Below, piece by piece: positions 24,401 through 30,400 of a stretch of DNA of 64,000 nucleotides (position 1 is its first letter; every line of letters begins with the position of its first letter). The stretch is from Chaunax sp. Z400. Lineage: Eukaryota; Chordata; Actinopteri; Lophiiformes; Chaunacidae. The notes under the pieces were generated by a model, which saw only the letters and a program-made list of their open reading frames with translations, did not search any database and had not been told where the DNA came from. Made by a program: the position numbers and the translations under genes. The stretch lies in NCBI GenBank assembly GCA_037577475.1, contig CM075192.1:8085408-8149407 (forward strand), given 5' to 3'.

Positions 24401-27400
24401 GAGAGTCACAGGATATAATGTGATATTTAATCTATGTTCCTCCCCCATACCTTTCATCAGATTGTTGTTTCTGCTGTCTTGACATGATTGTCTGTTCATG
24501 TTAAATGTTTGTTTATATTATTCTAACAGGAATATATCTTCCTCTTTTTGTTTCTGTTTGTTTTGCTCTCAGCTTTCATGTAAAATTATGTTCTCTTTAA
24601 TAGTTTCATTATTATTGTATGTTTAATTATAATAATTCAACTAAATAGACTAAGCACACACTAATTTTTCTTTTTATTCTTTTGGCACGTTGCTGTTGTC
24701 TGGAACAGGCGGTAGGTTCAATTTAAATGCACATTTTAACATCTACTTACTTTACTTCCGTCGCATGTTTGAACTGATTTTAATCAACTTTTATTTCTCT
24801 CTGTTCTGACAGCTTCTGGTGGAATCATTCAGCCCAGTGGTGAGTTTTACATATGAAGTATACAGTATATATTTATTCTGTGTGCTCTAGATATCTCAAC
24901 CTGATTATGATGCTTCTTTATTTTACAGCTGGCACAGGTGTTGGTAAATATGAAACAATCCTCAATATTAAGAGATACCAGAGAACACTCAGCTGTCTAT
25001 CATTTTGCACAGATTCCATTCTGACACTACACATGTGATTACACTTCAAGTGCCTTGTTAATTTTCTGACACAGGTGGAGTAGGTGTTGCAGTACCCTCT
25101 GGTGGTAAGAGCTTTTTTCTTTTGCACACAAACAAACAATTTAAATAGTTTTTCTGTTTCTGTTTTTTGTTATGATAATTTTTGTTAACCCACTTTGCAA
25201 CATAGAACCTTAGATATTTCATGTATGAGTCTTTTCTTTGCTGTAATCGGAGTCCAGCATCCTGGACGTAGGCCAATGTTTATACTTCTATTGAGTTAGT
25301 AACTCAGTTTTGTTTTCACCCTCAGACTATGATTCGTGGTTGAATCTTAATGGGATATAATACAACAACCTGGTCACATGGTAAAAAACAAAGACAAACA
25401 GCTATGGTTATCAGCCATGATTATAATAATACTAAATACTGCTGTGTTAGCACAGGTGGCAAAGCATCAAAACCTAGTTTCATACTAGGTAAATTATGTT
25501 AATATTTACCTTTAAAATGCAGATAATATTAATTACTGTGTGCAATAATGTATAAAATTCAACATAATCTCTCCAAGTTGCTATTCCTCATTCCATTGCC
25601 ACACAGTTTACATGGAATTTTACATATACTGAATATTCCATATTACCATACACTGTAATAAACGTCCTTTATCCCAGTGACACTGTAGCAGAAACAGCAT
25701 TTGTTTATGTTTTCTGTTCAGTTATTCAAAATGTCAACTTAATTTTCACTGAAAGGCCTTCACAGAATGTTTACCTTCAAAGTGATTGCAAACATATGAT
25801 TATATTTGTACATCTTAATTTATATCATTTTTACATTTTCTCTATGATTTCTTTAAATTATAAAAACACCTTATAATACATCGTATGAGGTACTAATTAA
25901 TAGCTGCACACTAACTTAAGAACAGCTGTTGATCCCTCTCTCTTTGGATTAGAGGATCATTGCTGCCTTCAGTGATCCTCTCTAAAACTAATTCTTATGA
26001 TCTATTCAAGGTTATAGATTATGCGTTCACACAGCAGGTGTATTTATCTTGTCATCCACATAATGTTTAGACTATTCATGACTCAACGTGAATCAATAAA
26101 AGCAGCAGTTAATATGTGAGGAAAAGCAGCATCAGCTTTTTCTCTACCGAGTTATGCATCCAGCAGACTGAACAGTCACGGTTTCATGCATCTGTGCTGT
26201 TATTGTTTGTTTTTGCACTATTTTACGTGGAATGGAAATTAAACCAAACCATTTGCATTTCATTCAGTCCAACTCTGTCGAATATTCAGATAAATCTTGT
26301 TGTCCCAGAGAGGGAAATCTGGTTGGCTGGAGGAGCATCCATATAAGACCATCAGACAAACCAAGACACATTAATACTAATGTTAAAAACATACAGTATG
26401 GGGTAGGATACATGTAAAACATTAGACACTATCAAGATAGAGGGGACAGATTTAATTAAACTGGCCCTTTTAATGTAGTAGTGATGATAGCAGATAGTAA
26501 AATCTTTGTTAGGTTCCTTTTTAAAGCATAACCAGGTGAATCCACTCATTTTAGATGCACTTTAGTTCATCAGTGTAAAAGTGGAATCTTCTGTTATATC
26601 TTCTGACTTCACATCCAGTCTTCTAACATTCTTATTCCAAAGGCACTGGAGTAGGAGTTGGTCCAGGCGCTGGTGGCTATCCTTATGGTGGAACCCATGG
26701 AAGTAAGCTCCCTATATTTACCTATTCTTAATTCAAATTGCAGTGGTTATTACGTCTGTCAATTCTGTGCTTTAGTTCCTTATGGTGTTGGTGTTGGTAC
26801 TGGAGCTGGAGCTGGAGTGCTGCCTGGAGCAAAACCTTTGAAACCTCCAGGTATGTGTTTGTATGTCTATATATTCTTCTTTGAAACACCTCCATCCTAT
26901 GTTTATCCAAACAGTGATGTCTTACTGTACATTGTTCTTGGGATGTTTTTACAATGCTGGGTTGTGCTTCTTTGTTGCAGTGGGTGGAGCAGGAGGTGGA
27001 GCAGGAATCCCTCTGACAGCAGGAGGTTATCAAGGTCAGGACGCACCTACCTTTCATTTAATATGTAAAATAATGCTTAATTTGTGAAACCTAAGCTCAC
27101 GGTGGTGTCAGTTATTGCGGCATGAAGAATTCAAGGCATAAATACTTCTTCCCTTTTCAACATTACACAATTTTTAGAAATATACTAATTATCACCATTG
27201 GATGGGAGAGCCCCTACACAACCTGTGTCAGAGTCCAGTACCAGACAATAATGCCTCTTTTCTCTGTCATCACAATTCAGGGGGATACAGGCCATATCAA
27301 CATGGTTATGGCCAGGGTATGTATAAGAGGAGGCTGTCAGCATTAATACACAATGTTCCCCCGACAAAAAAATAAAGAAAAAAAAGCTCTGCCCAATGCT

Positions 27401-30400
27401 AAAAGAGACAGTTGCTCCAAAAAATGCCATCACATTGTACGTCCTGTGCAGGAAATCGGCTAACATTCTTATAAGTGCATGTGTGGGGCTCAGTGGGACG
27501 AGAGACCAGCTGAGGGGAATCAGCTGGAGCTTTGTTGGAGGCAGTGTTTACAGTCGTTCTTACTCTCCTGTGGACGACAGCTATATGATGTGTGTGCAGT
27601 AAAATACTGGAGAGTCTTCATCACCGCGTCAAAGCAGACTTTTCTTAAATTATTATTAAAGCCACCGTGTGTCTCTTGTGACAGGTGGGGTGACGTATCC
27701 CTCTGGTGGATGGGGAGGAGCTGCTGGTGTTGGAGCTAGAGCACCCATACCAGGTAGTGTAACTATATTTACTGTTACAGCACAGAGTTTGTAAATGGAA
27801 CAAATAAACAACAGAACATTTCCCAGTGGAGACTGATTACCGTTAATAATGCTGTGTACAACATCAGAGGGTAACTATTTGAAGATAACACAAACCCCAG
27901 GAGAGTCCTGCCCTGGAATCACAAACATCTGCCAGAGGAAGTTTGGATGAGGTTGTTACTGTGACCTCAGCTGAGCCACAGCAGGGGGAGAAAAGACAAC
28001 TACACAAACACAAAGACTAGTAATAAAGCACAACATCATGACTTCTTTATGTTTGAACAGGCTTTGGCAGTCATGGGGGTGGCGGAGGATACCAGCCAGG
28101 TGAGGAGCACCTTATGTTATTGGTCCATATTTCCTGCTCCCTGACTCCTCATGTATTCAAAAACACACACATAATGGGTTAATATTTCTGGGGGATGAGT
28201 GTACAGTAATCACACAATGCAGCCTCCTCTCTGTGCCCTACACACACTGTGCAGACTACAAATTAAAACTCGTGGCCTTAATCCTGCTCCCAGTAGCCAC
28301 AGATATATTTGTGTGTGTGAAATGTTTCCACAGATGGTTTCATAATTTTCCACATTTGCCACAGCAGTTTTTCAGCCAACAGAGACGTTTCACAAATGGA
28401 GAACAATTATTTATCGTATTCTCTCTAAATGCTGTATTTATCACTCTCGGTTGTTTCAAAGTTGTTTATTGGTATTTTTCTGTGAATTGATTTGTTGAGT
28501 CTCCATGGTAACTGTTTTTTTTTAATGCTACAGGTGTGGTACCTGGTTATGGCGGAGGTTACCCCCAACAGTACTACCAAGGTACAGTACTAGTACTGCT
28601 TCCTGTCCATGTCTTTCACTTGCTTAGGTTTTGTCTGGTTTTGTCTGAGACTGTGACAGACGGATGTAGATACAGCAAACATTAATGTTGGTGGTGATCA
28701 GACCAGGAGCATCGGTTGTGTCATAAATCAGTGGAAAGGACCCAACAGACGTCATAATAGAGCCATTTATCTTAAGGAGACAGAGGCAGGAGAAGAGGGC
28801 AGTATTCAGGTGGTGTGTTCGTGTGTGTGGTATTTAGGAGTGCTGTTATAGTCCTGCTTCTGACATGAAAATATATCAAACACAAGCAGCGGTTTGAAAA
28901 TAAAGATATAGGACATAATATGATATATGATTTGATTTAGTTTCAATTTGATTCGATTAAACCCTTAAACTTTAAAACCTTCTCATTCATAGTTTGTCAC
29001 CGTTGTTTTTTCTTCCTCTGGGAAGCCAAACATGAACCCAGTCAAGGGTCAAGTCAGTCATGGATTCAAAGAAAATGCAATTCTTTAACTTTCCGTCCTT
29101 GTTTCTCGATCAGGAAGCGGATTAATGCACAGCTGCCAGCAGACAGGTAACACAGCTGGATGGGTGGAAGGACAGGAAAACTGACCCACTGCTTCCCCCT
29201 TAAGAGCTGAGAGCATAAAGAAAGGGAGAGGAAATGCTACCATCCCCAAATCCTTTGAGATTCTTCACATCCAATTTTGGGAACTAAAATATTAGTTTAA
29301 GGCTCATTAGGGTGTTTTATCTCTCCTTCCCTTTATGTTGGACACTTTCATCTAAAGTCAATACAACTCCAGCTTCTCAGCACTTCCACTGTGTGGCTTT
29401 CTGCCTAAACTCTCCTGCTAAACTATTTTTTTAATACCATTTTACTAGGTGACATACAACAGAGTAGAAAGATTGTCACCTCAATAATGTACATCTAACA
29501 TTAAACTTGAAAAGTCCTGAATATTTGTGGTAATACGATTAAATTTTCTCATAAATAAGTCTAACATTCTGATTAAACACACTAATAATGGAATACTTAA
29601 TGTTCAGTTGACTCATTTTAGGGCTTTTCAATTTTAACAAAATGGTCTTATTCCTAATTGCTCATGCTGAACTTGTTAACACACATGGGAGGCTGCCTGT
29701 GCATAAGGGAACTGAATTGCTTTGAAAAGATGATGACCTGCATTTCCCTCCAGTGAACAGCAATTACAGAGAGAATAATTGGGCGGCTACAGACAGTGGA
29801 GCACATTAGAGTGATGCTCATGTTTAACGCAATCTCTCTCCGTTTGCAAAATAATACTTGCTTTAACTAAGAATACAAAATAAAATATAGACGTTCCGCA
29901 TTACTGTGTATGGTTACTTGAATGCTCGAGATGATCTCCGGATCAGAGAGCTCAGCGCAACATTTAAGGACCTCTCATGTGATCTACTCTAATGTCAACA
30001 TGTTTTCCTTAGCACATCCTGGATGAAAATAGATCAGTGAGACAGATCCAACAGATCATTTTAGCATTACTATATATGTCTCTCATTTGTCTTTAATGTT
30101 TTTCTAGGTGGATATGTGCCTGCCCCACTGACTCCTCAGCAAGGTAACAAAACTCCTCACACCTCTCCATGCATCAGAGTAAAACACCACATTTTTAAGG
30201 AATAATAACAAATGTCCCATTTTCCAATTTCTCTGCTGCTTATTGGCAGAGGACAGCGACATGTCAGTTTATTTCAATGAGATTGGAAAAGGCTGGTGTG
30301 TGGGTTTGTACTCTGCGTGCTTTGTTTGTGCAGATGGCACAGCACTACCATTATAAATGCATGATAATCTGCATTTTCCTGAATTTGGAGATTACTGCCG

